A stretch of 64,000 nucleotides of DNA from Luzula sylvatica (GCA_946800325.1 OX326959.1:11042862-11106861), one strand, 5' to 3'; positions 44,301 to 59,300 are shown, counted from the stretch's first letter. The notes: generated by a model from the sequence alone, not told the origin. Program-made: numbers and translations.

Positions 44301-47300
44301 AAGCATAAAAAGATTGTTACGAATCAAAAAACAAACTTTCTTAGTGTTTGCAAAATTTGGTGAAAAGTTACGTAGTAAAAGATATGATTCGAATGATCTA
44401 AAAATACGTTATTTGAACTCCCCAAAGCATAAACAGATTGTTTTGAATCGAAAAACAAATTTTCTTTGTGTTTGTAAAATTTGGTGAAAAATTACGTAGT
44501 AAATGATACGATTCAAATGATATAAAAATGCGTCACTTGAACTCCCCAAAGCATAAACAGATTGTTTTAAATCGAGAAACAAATTTTCTTAGTGTTTGTA
44601 CAATTTGGTGAAAAGTTACGTAGCAAAAGATATGATTCAAACTATCTAAAAATACGTTATTTGAAATCCCCAAAGAATGAAAGATTGTTACGAATCGAAA
44701 AACAAACATTCTTAGTGTCTGTAAAATTTGGTGAAATGTTATGTAGCAAAAGATACGATTCAAATGATCTAAAAATACGTTATTTGAACTCCCCAAAGCA
44801 TAAAAAGATTGTTACGAATGAAAAAACAAACTTTCTTAATGTTTGTAAAATTTGGTGAAATATTATGTAGTAAAAGATACGATTCAAATGATCTAAAAAT
44901 ACGTTATTTGAACTCCCCAATGCGTAAACGGATTCTTTTGAATCGAAAAACAAATTTTCTTAGTGTCTGTAAAATTTGGTGAAAAGTTACGTAGTAAAAG
45001 ATACGATTCAAATGATTTAAAAATACGTTATATGAACTCCCCAAAGCATAAACAGATTGTTTTGAATCAAAAAACAAAATTTCTTAGTGTTTATACAATT
45101 TGGTGAAAAGTTACGTAGCAAAAGATACGATTCAAATGATCTAAAAATAATTTATTTGAAATCCCCAAAGCATGTTTGTAAAATTTGGTGAAAAGTTATG
45201 TAGTAAAAGATACGATTCAATTGATCTGAAAATACGTTATTTGAACTCCCCAAAGCATAAACATATTGTTTCGAATCGAAAAACAAATTTTCTTAGTGTT
45301 TGTAAATTTGGTGAAAAGTTACGTAGTAAAAGCTTCAATCCAAAACATCTCAAAAATACATTATTTGAATTCCTCAGAGCGTAAGAAGATTGTTTTGAAT
45401 CGTAAAACGAACTTTCTTAGTATTTGTAAAATTTGGAGAAATGTTATGTAGTAAAAGATACGATTCAATTGATCTGAAAATACGTTGTTTGAACTCCCCA
45501 ATGCATAAACATATTGTTTTGAATCGAAAAACAAATTTTCGTAGTGTTTGTACAATTTGGTGAAATGTTATGTCGTAAAAAATACGATTCAAATGATCTA
45601 AAAACACGTTATTTGAACTCCTCAACGTGTAAAAAGATTGCTATGAATCGAAAAAAAAACTTTCTTAGTGTTTGTAAAATTTGGTGAATAGTTATGTAGT
45701 AAAAGATACGATTCAAATGATCTAAAAATACGTTATTTGAACTCCCCAATGCATAAACAGATTGTATTGAATCGAAAAACAAATTTTCTTAGTGTTTGTA
45801 TAATTTGGTGAAAAGTTACGTAGCAAAAGATACGATTCAAATGTTCTAAAAATAAGTTATTTGAAATGACCAAATCATGAAAAGATTGTTACGAATCGAA
45901 AAACAAACTTTCTTAGTGTTTGCAAAATTTGGTGAAATGTTATGTAGTAAAAGATACGATTCAAATAAATTAAAAATATGTTATTTGAACTCCCCAAAGC
46001 ATGAGAAGATACGATTCAAATGCCCAAATCATGAAAAGATTGTTACGAATCGAAAAACAAACTTTCTTAGTGTTTATAAAATTTGGTGAAAGGTTATGTA
46101 GTAAAAGATACGATTCAAATGATCTAAAAATACGTTATTTGAACTCCCCGATGCTTAAACAGATTATTTTGAATCGAAAAACAAATTTTCTTAGTGTTTG
46201 TAAAATTTGGTGAAAAGTTACGTAGTAAAAGATACGATTCAAATGATCTAAAAATACATTATTTGAAATCCCAAATGCATAAACAGATTGTTTTGAATGG
46301 AAAAACAAATTTTCTTAGAGTTTGTACAATTTGGTGAAAAGGTACGTAGCAAAAGATACGATTCAAATGATCTAAAAATAATTTATTTGAACTCCCCAAA
46401 GCATAAAAAAATTGTTTTGAATCGAAAAATAAATTTTGTTAGTGTTTGTACAATTTGGTGAAACGTTACGTAGCAAAAGATACGATTCAAATGATCTAAA
46501 AATACGTTATTTGAACTCCCCAAAGCATAAACAATATTCGAAAAACAAACTTTCTTAGTATTTGTAAAATATGGTGAAATTTTATGTAGTAAAAGATACG
46601 ATTCAAATGATCTAAAAATACGTGATTTGAACTCCCCAATACATAAAAAGATTGTTTTGAATCGAAAAACAAATTTTCTTAGTGTTTGTACAATTTGGTG
46701 AAATGTTATGTAGTAAAGATACGATTCAAATGATCTAAAAATACGTTATTTCAACTCCCCAAAGCATAAGAAGATTGTTACGAATAAAAAAACAAACTTT
46801 CTTAGTGTTTGTAAAATTTGGTGAAAAGTTATGTAGAAAAAGATACGATTCAAATGATCTAAAAATACGTTATTTGAACTCCCCAAAGCATGAAAAGATT
46901 GTTACGAATCGAAAAACAAACTTTCTTAGTGTTTGTAAAATTTGGTGAAATGTTATGTAGTAAAAAATACGATTCAAATGATCTAAAAATACGTTATTTG
47001 AACTCCCCAAAGCATAAAAAGATTGTTACGAATCAAAAAACAAAATTTCTTAGTCTTTGCCAAATTTGGTGACATGTTATGTAGTAAAATATACGATTCA
47101 AATGGTCTAAAAATACGTTATTTCAACTCTCCCAAGCATGAAAAAATTGTTTTGAATCGAAAAACAAACTTTCTTAGTGTCTGTAAAATTTGGTGAAAAG
47201 TTATGTCGTAAAAGATACGATTCAAATGATCTAAAAACACGTTATTTGAACTCCCCCAAGCATGAAAACATTGTTACGAATTGAAAAACAAACTTTCTTA

Positions 47301-49318
47301 GTGTTTGTAAAATTTGGTGAAAAGTTATGTTGTAAAATACACGATTTAAATGATCTAAAAATACGTTATTTGAACTCCCCAAACCATAAACAGATTATTT
47401 TGAATCGAAAAACAAACTTTCTCAGTGTTTGTAAAATTTGGTGAAAAGTTAAGTCGTAAAAGATACGATTCAAATGATCTAAAAATACGTTATTTGAACT
47501 ACCCAAAGCATGAAAAGATTGTTAAGAATTGAAAAACAAACTTTCTTAGTGTTTGTAAAATTTGCGGAAAAGTTATGTAGTAAAAGATAGGATTTATATG
47601 ATCTAAAAATACGTTATTTGAACTCCCCAATGCATGAACAGATTGTTTTGAATCGCAAAACAAATTTTCTTGGTATCTGTAAAATTTGGTGAAAAATTAC
47701 GTAGTAAAAGATACGATTGAAATGATTTAAAAACACGTTATTTGAACTCCCCAAAGCATAAACATATTGTTTTGAATCGAAAAACAAATTTTTTTAGTGT
47801 TTGTACAATTTGGTGAAAAGTTACGTAGCAAAAGATACGATTCAAATGATCTAAAAATTCGTTATTTCAACTCCCCAAAGCATAAACTTATTGTTTTGAA
47901 TCGAAAAACAAATTTTCTTAGTGTTTGTACAATTTGGTGAAAAGTTACATCACAAAAGATACAATACAAATGATCTAAAAATACATTATTTTAACTCCCC
48001 AAAGCATAAAAAGATTGTTACGAATCGAAAAACAAAATTTCTTAGTGTTTGTAAAATTTGGTGAAAAGTTATGTAGTAAAAGATACGATTCAAATGATCT
48101 AAAAATACGTTATTTGAAATCCCCAAGGCATAAACAGATTATTTTGAATCGAAAAACAAATTGTCTTAATGTTTGTAAAATTTGGTGAAAAGTTACGTAG
48201 TAAAAGATACGATTCAAATGATCTAAAAATACATTATTTGAACTCCGCAAAGCATAAACATAGTGTTTTGAATCGAAAAACAAATTTTCTTAGTGTTTGT
48301 ACAATTTGGTGAAAAGTAACGTAGTAAAAGATACGATTCAAATGATCTAGAAATACGTTATTTGAACTCCCCAAAGCATAAACAGAATATTTTGAATCGA
48401 AAAACGAACTTTCTTAGTGTTTGTAGAATTTGGTGAAAAGTTACGTAGCAATAGATACGATTCAAATGATAAAAAAATACGTTATTTGAACTCCCCAAAG
48501 CATGAAAAGATTGTTACAAATTGAAAAACAAACTTTCTTAGTGTTTGTGAAATTTCGGGAAAAGTTATGTAGTAAAAGATAGGATTCAAATGATCTAACA
48601 ATACGTTATTTGAACTCCCAAAAGCATAAACATATTGTGTTGAATCGAAAAACAAATTTTCTTAGTGTTTGTACAATTTGGTGAAAAGTTACGTAGCAAA
48701 AGAATCGATTCAAATGATCTAAAAATACGTTATTTGAACTCCCCAAAGCATAAACAGATTGTTTTGAATCGAAAAACAAATTTTCTTAGTGTTTGTACGA
48801 TTTGGTGAAAAGTTACGTAGCAAAAGATACGATTGAAATGATCTAAAAATACGTAATTTGAACTCCCCAAAGCATGAAAAGATTGTTACGAATTGAAAAA
48901 CAGATTGTTTTGAATCGTAAAACAAATTTTTTTTAGTATTTGTAAAATTTGGTGAAAAGTCACGTAGTAAAAGATACGATTCAAATGATTTAAAAATACG
49001 TTATTTGAACTCCCCAATGCATAAACAGATTGTTTTGAATCGAAAAACAAATTTTCTTAGTGTTTGTCAAATTTGGTGAAATGTTATGTAGTAAAAGATA
49101 CGATTCAAATGGTCTTAAAATACGTTATTTGAACTCCCCAGGGCATAAACAGATTGTTTTGAATCGAAAAACAAACTTTCTTAGTGTTTGTAATATTTGG
49201 TGAAAAGTTATGTCGTAAAAGATACGATTCAAATGATCTAAAAATACGTTATTTGAACTCCCCAATACATAAACATATTGTTTTGTATCGAAAATCAAAT
49301 TTTCTAGTGTTTGTAAAA

Positions 49319-49378
49319 TTTGGTGAAATTTGAACTCCCCAATACGATTCGAATTTGTAAAATTTGGACTCCCCAAAA
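49319..49378. repeat. Scrambled junction between plus block B and minus block C
   Basis: Monomer fragments in the wrong order (TTTGGTGAAATTTGAACTCC, CCAATACGATTCGAATTTGT, ATTTGGACTCCCCAAAAGAT) lead into minus-orientation sequence (GATGGTTTGGATAGAATC). Confidence 0.8.
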
Positions 49379-50389
49379 GATGGTTTGGATAGAATCTTTT
49401 GGTACGTAACTTTTCACCAAATTGTACAAACAATAAGAAAGTTTTCTTTTCGATTCATAGCAATCTTTTAAATCTTTGAGGAGTTCATATAACATGTTTT
49501 TAGAAACTTTGTATCGTATCTTTTACTACGTAACTTTTCACCATATTTTACAAACACTAAGAAAGTTTGTTTTTCGATTCATAACAATCTTTTAAGTTTC
49601 TGAGGAGTCCAAATAACGGGTATTTTGAGATGGTTTGGATCGAATCTTTTAGTACGTAACTTTTCACCAAATTGTACAAACACTAAGAAAGTTTTCTTTT
49701 CGATTCATAACAATCTTTTTACTCTTTGAGGAGTTCAAACAACGTGTTTTTAGATCATTTCTATCGTATCTTTTACTACATAACTTTTCACCCTATTTTA
49801 CAAACACTAAGAAATTTTGTTTTTCGATTCATAACAACTTTTAAGTTTCTGAGAAGTCCAAATAACGTGTTTTTGAGATGGTTTGGATTGAATCTTTTAG
49901 TACATAACTTTTCACCAAATTGTACAAACCCTAAGAAAGTTTTCATTTCGATTCGTAACAATTTTTTACTCATTGAGGAGTTCAAATAACGTGTTTTTAG
50001 ATCATTTGTATCGTACCTTTTTCTACATAACTTTTCACGATATTTTACAAACACTAAGAAAGTTTGTTTTGCGATTCATAACAATCTTTTAACATTCTGA
50101 GGAGTCGAAATAACGTGTTTTTGAGATGGTTTGGATCGAATCTTTTAGTACGTAACTTTTCCCCAAATTGTACAAACACTAAGAAAGTTTTCTTTTCGAT
50201 TCATAACAATCTTTTTACTCCTTGAGGAGTTCAAATAACGTGTTTTTCGATCATTTGTATCGTATCTTTTTCTACATAACTTTTCACCCTATTTTACAAA
50301 CACTAAGAAAATTTGTTTTTTGATTCATAACAATCTTTTAACGCTCTGAGGAGTCCAAATAACGTGTTTTTGAGATGGTTTGGATCGAA
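49379..50389 (-). repeat. 124-bp satellite array, minus-orientation block C
   Basis: About eight monomers of the dimeric minus type. The right half matches block A1 closely: CTTTTCCCCAAATTGTAC at 27948 and about 50158, and GTGTTTTTCGATCATTTG at about 28530 and 50240. The offset changes by about 500 bp, so roughly four monomers are missing here. It fuses directly into plus-orientation sequence at 50390. Confidence 0.93.
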
Positions 50390-53300
50390 TCGAAAAACAA
50401 ATTTTCTTAGTGTTTGTACAATTTGGTGAAAAGTTACGTAGCAAAAGATACGATTCAAATGATCTAAAAATACATTATTTGAAATCCCCAAAGCATGAGA
50501 AGATTGTTACGAATCGAAAAACAAACTTACTTAGTGTTTGTAAAATTTGGTGAAAAGTTATGTAGTAAAAGATACGATTCAATTGATCTGAAAATACGTT
50601 ATTTGAACTCCCCAAAGCATAGACATATTGTTTTGAATCGAAAAACAAATTTTCTTAGTGTTTGTTAAATTTTGTGAAAAGTTACGTAGTAAAAGCTTCG
50701 ATCGAAAACATCTCAAAAACACATTATTTGAACTCCTCAGAGCATTAAAAGATTATTTTGAATCGTAAAACAAACTTTATTAGTATTTGTAAAATTTGGT
50801 GAAAAGTTATGTAGTAAAAGATACGATTCAAATGATCTAATAATACGTTATTTGAACTCCCCAAAGAGTAAAAAGATTGTTACGAATCGAAAAACAAACT
50901 TTCTTAGTGTTTGTAAAATTTGGTGAAATGTTATGTAGTAAAAGATACGATTCAAATGATCTAAAAATACCTTATTTGAACTCCCCAATGCATGAAAAGA
51001 TTGTTTTGAATCGAAAAACAAAATTTCTAAGTGTTTGTAAAATTTGGTGAAAAGTTATTTAGTAAAAGATACGATTCAAAGTTATTTAGTAAAAGATACG
51101 ATTCAAATGATCTAAAAATACCTTATTTAGTAAAAGATACGATTCAAATTTGGTGAAATGTTTCTAAGTGTTTGTAAAATTTCTAAGTGTTTTGAATCGA
51201 AACACAAAAGTTTGTTTCTAAAAATACGTTATTTGAACTCCCCAAAGCATGAAAAGATTGTTACGAATTGAAAAACAAAATTTCTAAGTGTTTGTAAAAT
51301 TTGGTGAAAAGTTATTTAGTAAAAGATACGATTCAAATGATCTAAAAATACGTTATTTGAACTCCCCAAAGCATAAACAGATTGTTTTGAATCGAAAAAC
51401 AAATTATTTAGTGTTTGTGAAATTTGGTGATATGTTATGTAGTAAAAGATACGATTCAAATGATCTAAAAACACGTTATTTGAACTTCTCAATGTGTAAA
51501 AAGATTGCTATGAATCGAAAAAAAAACTTTCTTAGTGTTTGTAAAATTTGGTGAAAAGTTATGTAGTAAAAGATACGATTCAAATGATCTAAAAATACGT
51601 TATTTGAACTCCCCAATGCATAAACAGATTGTATTGAATCGAAAAACAAATTTTCTTAGTGTTTGTAAAATTTGGTGAAAAATTACGTAGCAAAAGATAC
51701 GATTCAAATGTTCTAAAAATAAGTTATTTGAAATGCCCAAATCATGAAAAGATTGTTACGAATCGAAAAACAAACTTTCTTAGTGTTTGTAAAATTTGGT
51801 GAAATGTTATGTAGTAAAAGATACGATTCAAATAAATTAAAAATATGTTATTTGAACTCCCCTAAGCATAAAAAAGATTGTTACGAATCAAAAAACAAAC
51901 TTTCTTATTGTTTGTAAAATTTTGTGAAATGTTATGTAGTAAAAGATACGATTCAAAAGATCTAAAAATACGTTATTTGAACTCCCCAATGCATAAACAG
52001 ATTGTTTTGAATCGAATTTTTTTTTTCTTAGTGTTTGTAAAATTTGGTGAAAAGTTACGTAGTAAATGATACGATTCAAATGATCTAAAAATACGTTATT
52101 TGAACTTCCCAAAGCATAAACAGAATGTTTTGAATCGAAAAACAAATTTTCTTAGTGTTTGTACAATTTGGTGAAAAGTTACGTAACAAAAGATACGATT
52201 AAAATGATCTAAAAATACGTTATTTGAAATCCCCAAAGCATGAGAAGATTGTTACGAATCGAAAAACAAACTTACTTAGGGTTTGTAAAATTTGGAGAAA
52301 AGTTATGTAGTAAAAGATAAGATTCAGTTGATCTGAAAATACGTTATTTGAACTCCCCTAAAGCATAAACATATTGTTTTGAATCGAATAACAAATTTTC
52401 TTAGTGTTTGTAAAATTTGGTGAAAAGTTACGTAGTAAAAGCTTCGATCCAAAACATCTCAAAAACACATTATTTGAACTCCTCTGAGCGTTAAAAGATT
52501 GTTTTGAATCGTAAAACGAACTTTCTTAGTATTTGTAAAATTTGGTGAAAAGTATGTAGTAAAAGATACGATTCAAATGATCTAATCATACGCTATTTGA
52601 ACTCCCCAAAGAATAAAAAGATTGTAACGAATCGAAAAACAAACTTTCTTAGTGTTTGTAAAATTTGATGTAAAGTTATGTAGTAATAGATACGATTCAA
52701 ATGATCTAAAAATACGTTATTTGAATTCCACAATGCATGAAAAGATTGTTTTGAATCGAAAAACAAATTTTCTTAGTATTTGTACAATTTGGTGAAATGT
52801 TATGTAGTAAAAGATACGGTTGAAATGATCTAAAAACACGTTATTTGAACTCCTCGAAGTGTAAAAAGATTGCTATAAATCGAAAAAAAAACTTTCTTAG
52901 TGTTTGTAAAATTTGGTGAAAAGTTACGTAGTAAAAGATACGATTCAAATGATCTAAAAATACGTTATTTCAACTCCCCAATACATAAACATATTGTTTT
53001 GAATCGAAAATCAAATTTGCTTAGTGTTTGTAAAATTTGGTGAAATGTTACGTAGTAAAAGATACGATTCAAATGATCTAAAAATACGTTATTTGAACTC
53101 CGCAAAGCATAAACATATTGTTTTGAATCGAAAAACAAATTTTCTTAGTGTTTGTACAATTTGGTGAAAAGTTACGTAGCAAAAGATACGATTCAAATGA
53201 TCTAAAAATACGTTATTTGAAATCCCCAAAGCATGAAAAGATTGTTAGGAATTGAAAAACAAACTTTCTAAGTGTTTGTAAAATTTGGTGAAAAGTTAGT

Positions 53301-56300
53301 TAGTAAAAGATACGAATCAAATGATCTAAAAATACGTTATTTGAACTCCCCAAAGCATAAAAAGATTGTTACGAATCAAAAAACAAACTTTCTTAATTTT
53401 TGTAAAATTTGGTGAAATGTTATGTAGTAAAAGATACGATTCAAATAATCTAAAAATACGTTATTTGAACTCCTCAATGCGTAAACAGATTGTTTTGAAT
53501 CAAAAATCAAATTTTCTTAGTGTTTGTAAAATTTGGTGAAAAGTTACGTAGTAAAAGATACGTTTCAAATGATCTAAAAATACGTTATTTGAACTCCCCA
53601 AAGCATAAACAGATTGTTTTGAATCGAAAAATAAACTTTCTAAGTGTTTGTAAAATTTGGTGAAAAGTTATGTCGTAAAAGATACGATTCAAATGATCTA
53701 AAAATACGTTATTTGAACTCCCCAAAGCATGAAAACATTGTTACGAATAAAAAAAAAACTTTCTTAATGTTTGTAAAATTTGGTGAAAAGTTAGATAGTA
53801 AAAGATACGATTCAAATGATCTAAAAATACGTTATTTGAACTCCCCAAAGAATAAACAGATTGTTTTGAATCGAAAAACAAATTTTCTTAGTGTTTGTAC
53901 AATTTGGTGAAAAGTTACGTAGCAAAAGATACGATTCAAATGATCTAAAAATACATTATTTGAAATCCCCAAAGCATGAGAAGATTGTTACGAATCGAAA
54001 AACAAACTTACTTAGTGTTTGTAAAATTTGGTGAAAAATTATGTAGTAAAAGATACGATTCAATTGATCTGAAAATACGTTATTTGAACTCCCCAAAGCA
54101 TAGACATATTGTTTTGAATCGAAAAACAAATTTTCTTAGTGTTTGTTAAATTTTGTGAAAAGTTACGTAGTAAAAGCTTCGATCGAAAACATCTCAAAAA
54201 CACATTATTTGAACTCCTCAGAGCATTAAAAGATTATTTTGAATCGTAAAACAAACTTTCTTAGTATTTGTAAAATTTGGTGAAAAGTTATGTAGTAAAA
54301 GATACGATTCAAATGATCTAATAATACGTTATTTGAACTCCCTAAAGTTGTTACGAATCGAAAAACAAACTTTCTTGGTGTTTGTAAAATTTGGTGAAAT
54401 GTTATGTAGTAAAAGATACGATTCAAATGATCTAAAAATACCTTATTTGAACTCCCCAATGCATGAAAAGATTGTTTTGAATCGAAAAACAAATTTTCTT
54501 AGTGTTTGTACAATTTGGTGAAATGTTATGTAGTAAAAGATACGATTCAAATGATCTAAATACACGTTATTTGAACTCCTCAAAGTGTAAAAAGATTGCT
54601 ATGAATCGAAAAAAAAACTTTCTCAGTGTTTGTAAAATTTGGTGAAAAGTTACGTAGTAAACGATACGATTCAAATGATCTAAAAATACGTTATTTGAAC
54701 TCCCCAATACATAAACATATTGTTTTGAATAGAAAATCAAATTTTCTTAGTGTTTGCAAAATTTGGTGAATTGTTACGTAGTAAAAGATACGATTCAAAT
54801 GATCTAAAAATACGTTATTTAAACTCCCAAAAGCATAAACAGATTGTTTTGAATCGAAAAACAAATTTTCTCAGTGTTCGTACAATTTGGTGAAAAGTTA
54901 CGTAGCAAAAGATACGATTCAAATGATCTAAAAATACGTTATTTGAACTCCTCAAAGCATAAAAAGATTGTTACGAATAAAAAAACATACTTTCTTAGTG
55001 TTGGTGAAATTTGGTGAAATGTTGTGTAGTAAAATATACGATTCAAATGGTCTAAAAATACGTTATTTGAACTCCCCAAAGCATAAACCTATTGTTTTGA
55101 ATCGAAAAACAAACTTTCTTAGTGTTTGTGAAATTTGGTGAAAAGTTATGTAGTAAAAGATACGATTCAAATGATATATAAATACGTTATTTGAACTCCC
55201 CAATGCATAAACAGATTATATTGAATCGAAAAACCAATTTTCTTAGTGTTTGCAAAATTTGGTGAAAAGTTACGTAGCAAAAGATACGATTCAAATGATC
55301 TAAAAATACATTATTTGAAATGCCCAAAGCATGAAAAGATTGGTACGGATCGAAAGACAAACTTTCTTAGTGTTTGTAAAATTTGGTGAAATGTTATGTA
55401 GTAAAAGATACGATTCAAATGATCTAAAAATACGTTATTCGAACTTCGCAAAGCATAAAAAGATTGTTACGAATAAAAAAACAAACTTTCTTAGTGTTTG
55501 CAAAATTTGGTGAAAAGTTACGTAGTAAATGATACGATTCAAATGATATAAAAATGCGTTATTTGAACTCCCCAAAGCATAAACAGATTGTTTTAAATCG
55601 AGAAACAAATTTTCTTAGTGTTTGTACAATTTGGTGAAAAGTTACGTAGCAAAAGATACGATTCAAACGATCTAAAAATACGTTATTTGAAATCCCCAAA
55701 GAATGAAAAGATTGTTACGAATCGAAAAACAAACATTCTTAGTGTCTGTAAAATTTGGTGAAATGTTGTGTAGCAAAAGATACGATTCAAATGATCTAAA
55801 AATACGTTATTTGAACTCCCCAAAGCATAAAAAGATTTTTACGAATCAAAAAACAAACTTTCTTAATGTTTGTAAAATTTGGTGAAATATTATGTAGTAA
55901 AAGATACGATTCAAATGATCTAAAAATACGTTATTTGAACTCCCCAATGCGTAAACGGATTCTTTTGAATCGAAAAACAAATTTTCTTAGTGTTTGTAAA
56001 ATTTGGTGAAAAGTTACGTAGTAAAAGATACGATTCAAATGATCTAAAAATACGTTATTTGAACTCCCCAAAGCATAAACAGATTGTTTTGAATCGAAAA
56101 ACAAAATTTCTTAGTGTTTATACAATTTGGTGAAAAGTTACGTAGCAAAAGATACGATTCAAATGATCTAAAAATAACTTATTTGAAATCCCCAAAGCAT
56201 GTTTGTAAAATTTGGTGAAAAGTAATGTAGTAAAAGATACGATTCAATTGATCTGAAAATACGTTATTTGAACTCCCCAAAGCATAAACATATTGTTTCG

Positions 56301-59300
56301 AATCGAAAAACAAATTTTCATAGTGTTTGTAAATTTGGTGAAAAGTTACGTAGTAAAAGCTTCAATCCAAAACATCTCAAAAATACATTATTTGAATTCC
56401 TCAGAGCGTTAAAAGGTTGTTTTGAATCGTAAAACGAACTTTCTTAGTATTTGTAAAATTTGGAGAAATGTTATGTAGTAAAAGATATGATTCAATTGAT
56501 CTGAAAATACGTTGTTTGAACTCCCCAATTCATAAACATATTGTTTTGAATCGAAAAACAAATTTTCGTAGTGTTTGTACAATTTGGTGAAATGTTATGT
56601 AGTAAAAAATACGATTCAAATGATCTAAAAACACGTTATTTGAACTCCTCAACGTGTAAAAAGATTGCTATGAATCGAAAAAAAAAACTTTCTTAGTGTT
56701 TGTAAAATTTGGTGAATAGTTATGTAGTAAAAGATACGATTCAAATGATCTAAAAATACGTTATTTGAACTCCCCAATGCTTAAACAGATTGTATTGAAT
56801 CGAAAAACAAATTTTCTTAGTGTTTGTAAAATTTGGTGAAAAGTTACGTAGCAAAAGATACGATTCAAATGTTCTAAAAATAAGTTATTTGAAATGCCCA
56901 AATCATGAAAAGATTGTTACGAATCGAAAAACAAACTTTCTTAGTGTTTGTAAAATTTGGTTAAATGTTGTGTAGTAAAAGATACGATTCAAATAAATTA
57001 AAAATATGTTATTTGAACTCTCCAAAGCATAAAAAAGATTGTTACGAATCAAAAAACAAACTTTCTTATTGTTTGTAAAATTTTGTGAAATGTTATGTAG
57101 TAAAAGATACGATTCAAAAGATCTAAAAATACGTTATTTGAACTGCCCAATGCATAAACAGATTGTTTTGAATCGAAAAACAAATTTTCGTAGTGTTTGT
57201 AAAATTTGGTCAAAAGTTACGTAGTAAATGATACGATTCAAATGATCTAAAAATACGATATTTGAACTTCCCAAAGCATAAACAGATTGTTTTGAATCGA
57301 AAAACAAATTTTCTTAGTCTTTGTACAATTTGGTGAAAAGTTACGTAGCAAAAGATACGATTAAAATGATCTAAAAATACGTTATTTGAAATCCCCAAAG
57401 CATGAGCAGATTGTTACGAATCGAAAAACAAACTTACTTAGGGTTTGTAAAATTTGGAGAAAAGTTATGTAGTAAAAGATACTATTCAGTTGATCTAAAA
57501 ATACGTTATTTGAACTCCCCTAAAGCATAAACATATTGTTTTGAATCGAAAAACAAATTTTCTTAGTGTTTGTAAAATTTGGTGAAAAGTTACGTAGTAA
57601 AAGCTTCGATCCAAAACATCTCAAAAACACATTATTTGAACTCATCTGAGCGTCAAAAGATTGTTTTGAATCGTAAAATGAACTTTCTTAGTATTTGTAA
57701 AATTTGGTGAAAAGTATGTAGTAATAGATACGATTCAAATGATCTAATCATACGCTATTTTAACTCCCAAAGAATAAAAAGATTGTAACGAATCGAAAAA
57801 CAAACTTTCTTAGTGTTTGTAAAATTTGATGTAAAGTTATGTTGTAATAGATACGATTCAAATGATCTAAAAATACGTTATTTGAACTCCACAATGCTTG
57901 AAAAGATTGTTTTGAATCGAAAAACAAATTTTCTTAGTATTTGTACAATTTGGTGAAATGTTATGTAGTAAAAGATACGGTTGAAATGATCTAAAAACAC
58001 TTTATTTGAACTCCTCGAAGTGTAAAAAGATTGCTATAAATCGAAAAAAAAACTTTCTTAGTGTTTGTAAAATTTGGTGAAAAGTTACGTAGTAAAAGAT
58101 ACGATTCAAATGATCTAAAAATACGTTATTTGAACTCCCCAAAGCATAAACATATTGTTTTGAATCGAAAAATAAATTTTCTTAGTGTTTGTACAATTTG
58201 GTGAAAAGTTACGTAGCAAAAGATACGATTCAAATGATCTAAAAATACGTTATTTGAAATCCCCAAAGCATGAAAAGATTGTTAGGAATTGAAAAAAAAC
58301 TTTCTAAGTGTTTGTAAAATTTGGTGAAAAGTTAGGTAGTAAATGATACGATTCAAATGATCTAAAAATACGTTATTTGAACTCCCCAATGCGTAAACAG
58401 ATTGTTTTGAATCGAAAATCAAATTTTCTTAGTGTTTGTAAAATTTGGTGAAAAGTTACGTAGTAAAAGATACGATTCAAATGATCTAAAAATACGTTAT
58501 TTGAACTCCCCAAAGCATAAACAGATTGTTTTGAATCGAAAAACAAACTTTCTTAGTGTTTGTAAAATTTGGTGAAAAGTTATGTCGTAAAAGATACGAT
58601 TCAAATTATCTAAAAATACGTTATTTGAACTCCCCAAAGCATGAAAACATTGTTACGAATCAAAAAAAAAAACTTTCTTAATGTTTGTAAAATTTGGTGA
58701 AAAGTTAGGTAGTAAAAGATACGATTCAAATGATCTAAAAATACGTTATTTGAACTCCCCAAAGCATAAACAGATTATTTTGAATCGAAAAACAAAATTT
58801 CTTAGTGTTTGTACAATTTGGTGAAAAGTTACGTAGCAAAAGATACGATTCAAATGATCTAAAAATACATTATTTGAAATCCCCAAAGCATGAGAAGATT
58901 GTTACGAATCGAAAAACAAACTTACTTAGTGTTTGTAAAATTTGGTGAAAAATTATGTAGTAAAAGATACGATTCAATTGATCTGAAAATACGTTATTTG
59001 AACTCCCCAAAGCATAGACATATTGTTTTGAATCGAAAAACAAATTTTCTTAGTGTTTGTTAAATTTTGTGAAAAGTTACGTAGTAAAAGCTTCGATCGA
59101 AAACATCTCAAAAACACATTATTTGAACTCCTCAGAGCATTAAAAGATTATTTTGAATCGTAAAACAAACTTTCTTAGTATTTGTAAAATTTGGTGAAAA
59201 GTTATGTAGTAAAAGATACGATTCAAATGATCTAATAATACGTTATTTGAACTCCCCAAAGAGTAAACAGATTGTTACGAATCGAAAAACAAACTTTCTT

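Larger units (their letters stand above)
34240..47673 (+). repeat. Large satellite duplication, copy 1 (partner 50393-64000)
   Basis: Landmarks match across the window at 35135/51288 (offset 16,153), 37398/53644 (16,246), 39095/55331 (16,236), 40803/57039 (16,236), 43350/59923 (16,573), 46001/62574 (16,573) and 47262/63588 (16,326). The matches include private variants and are nearly identical. The offset steps are indels of parts of, or whole, monomers. The second copy runs off the window. Confidence 0.92.
34061..49378 (+). repeat. 124-bp satellite array, plus-orientation block B
   Basis: About 123 monomers in direct orientation. Conserved phrases in order are AAATTTGGTGAAAAGTTA, GTAGTAAAAGATACGATTCA, AATGATCTAAAAATACGTTA, TTTGAACTCCCCAAAGCATA, ATTGTTTTGAATCGAAAAAC and AAATTTTCTTAGTGTTTGTA. 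Marker variants such as AGCTTCGATCGAAAACATCT (which creates an AAGCTT site) occur once per 10-18 monomers and give a higher-order pattern of about 5.1 kb. The monomer length is not a multiple of three, so frames shift every repeat and the recurrent 60-90 codon frames are not genes. Confidence 0.97.
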
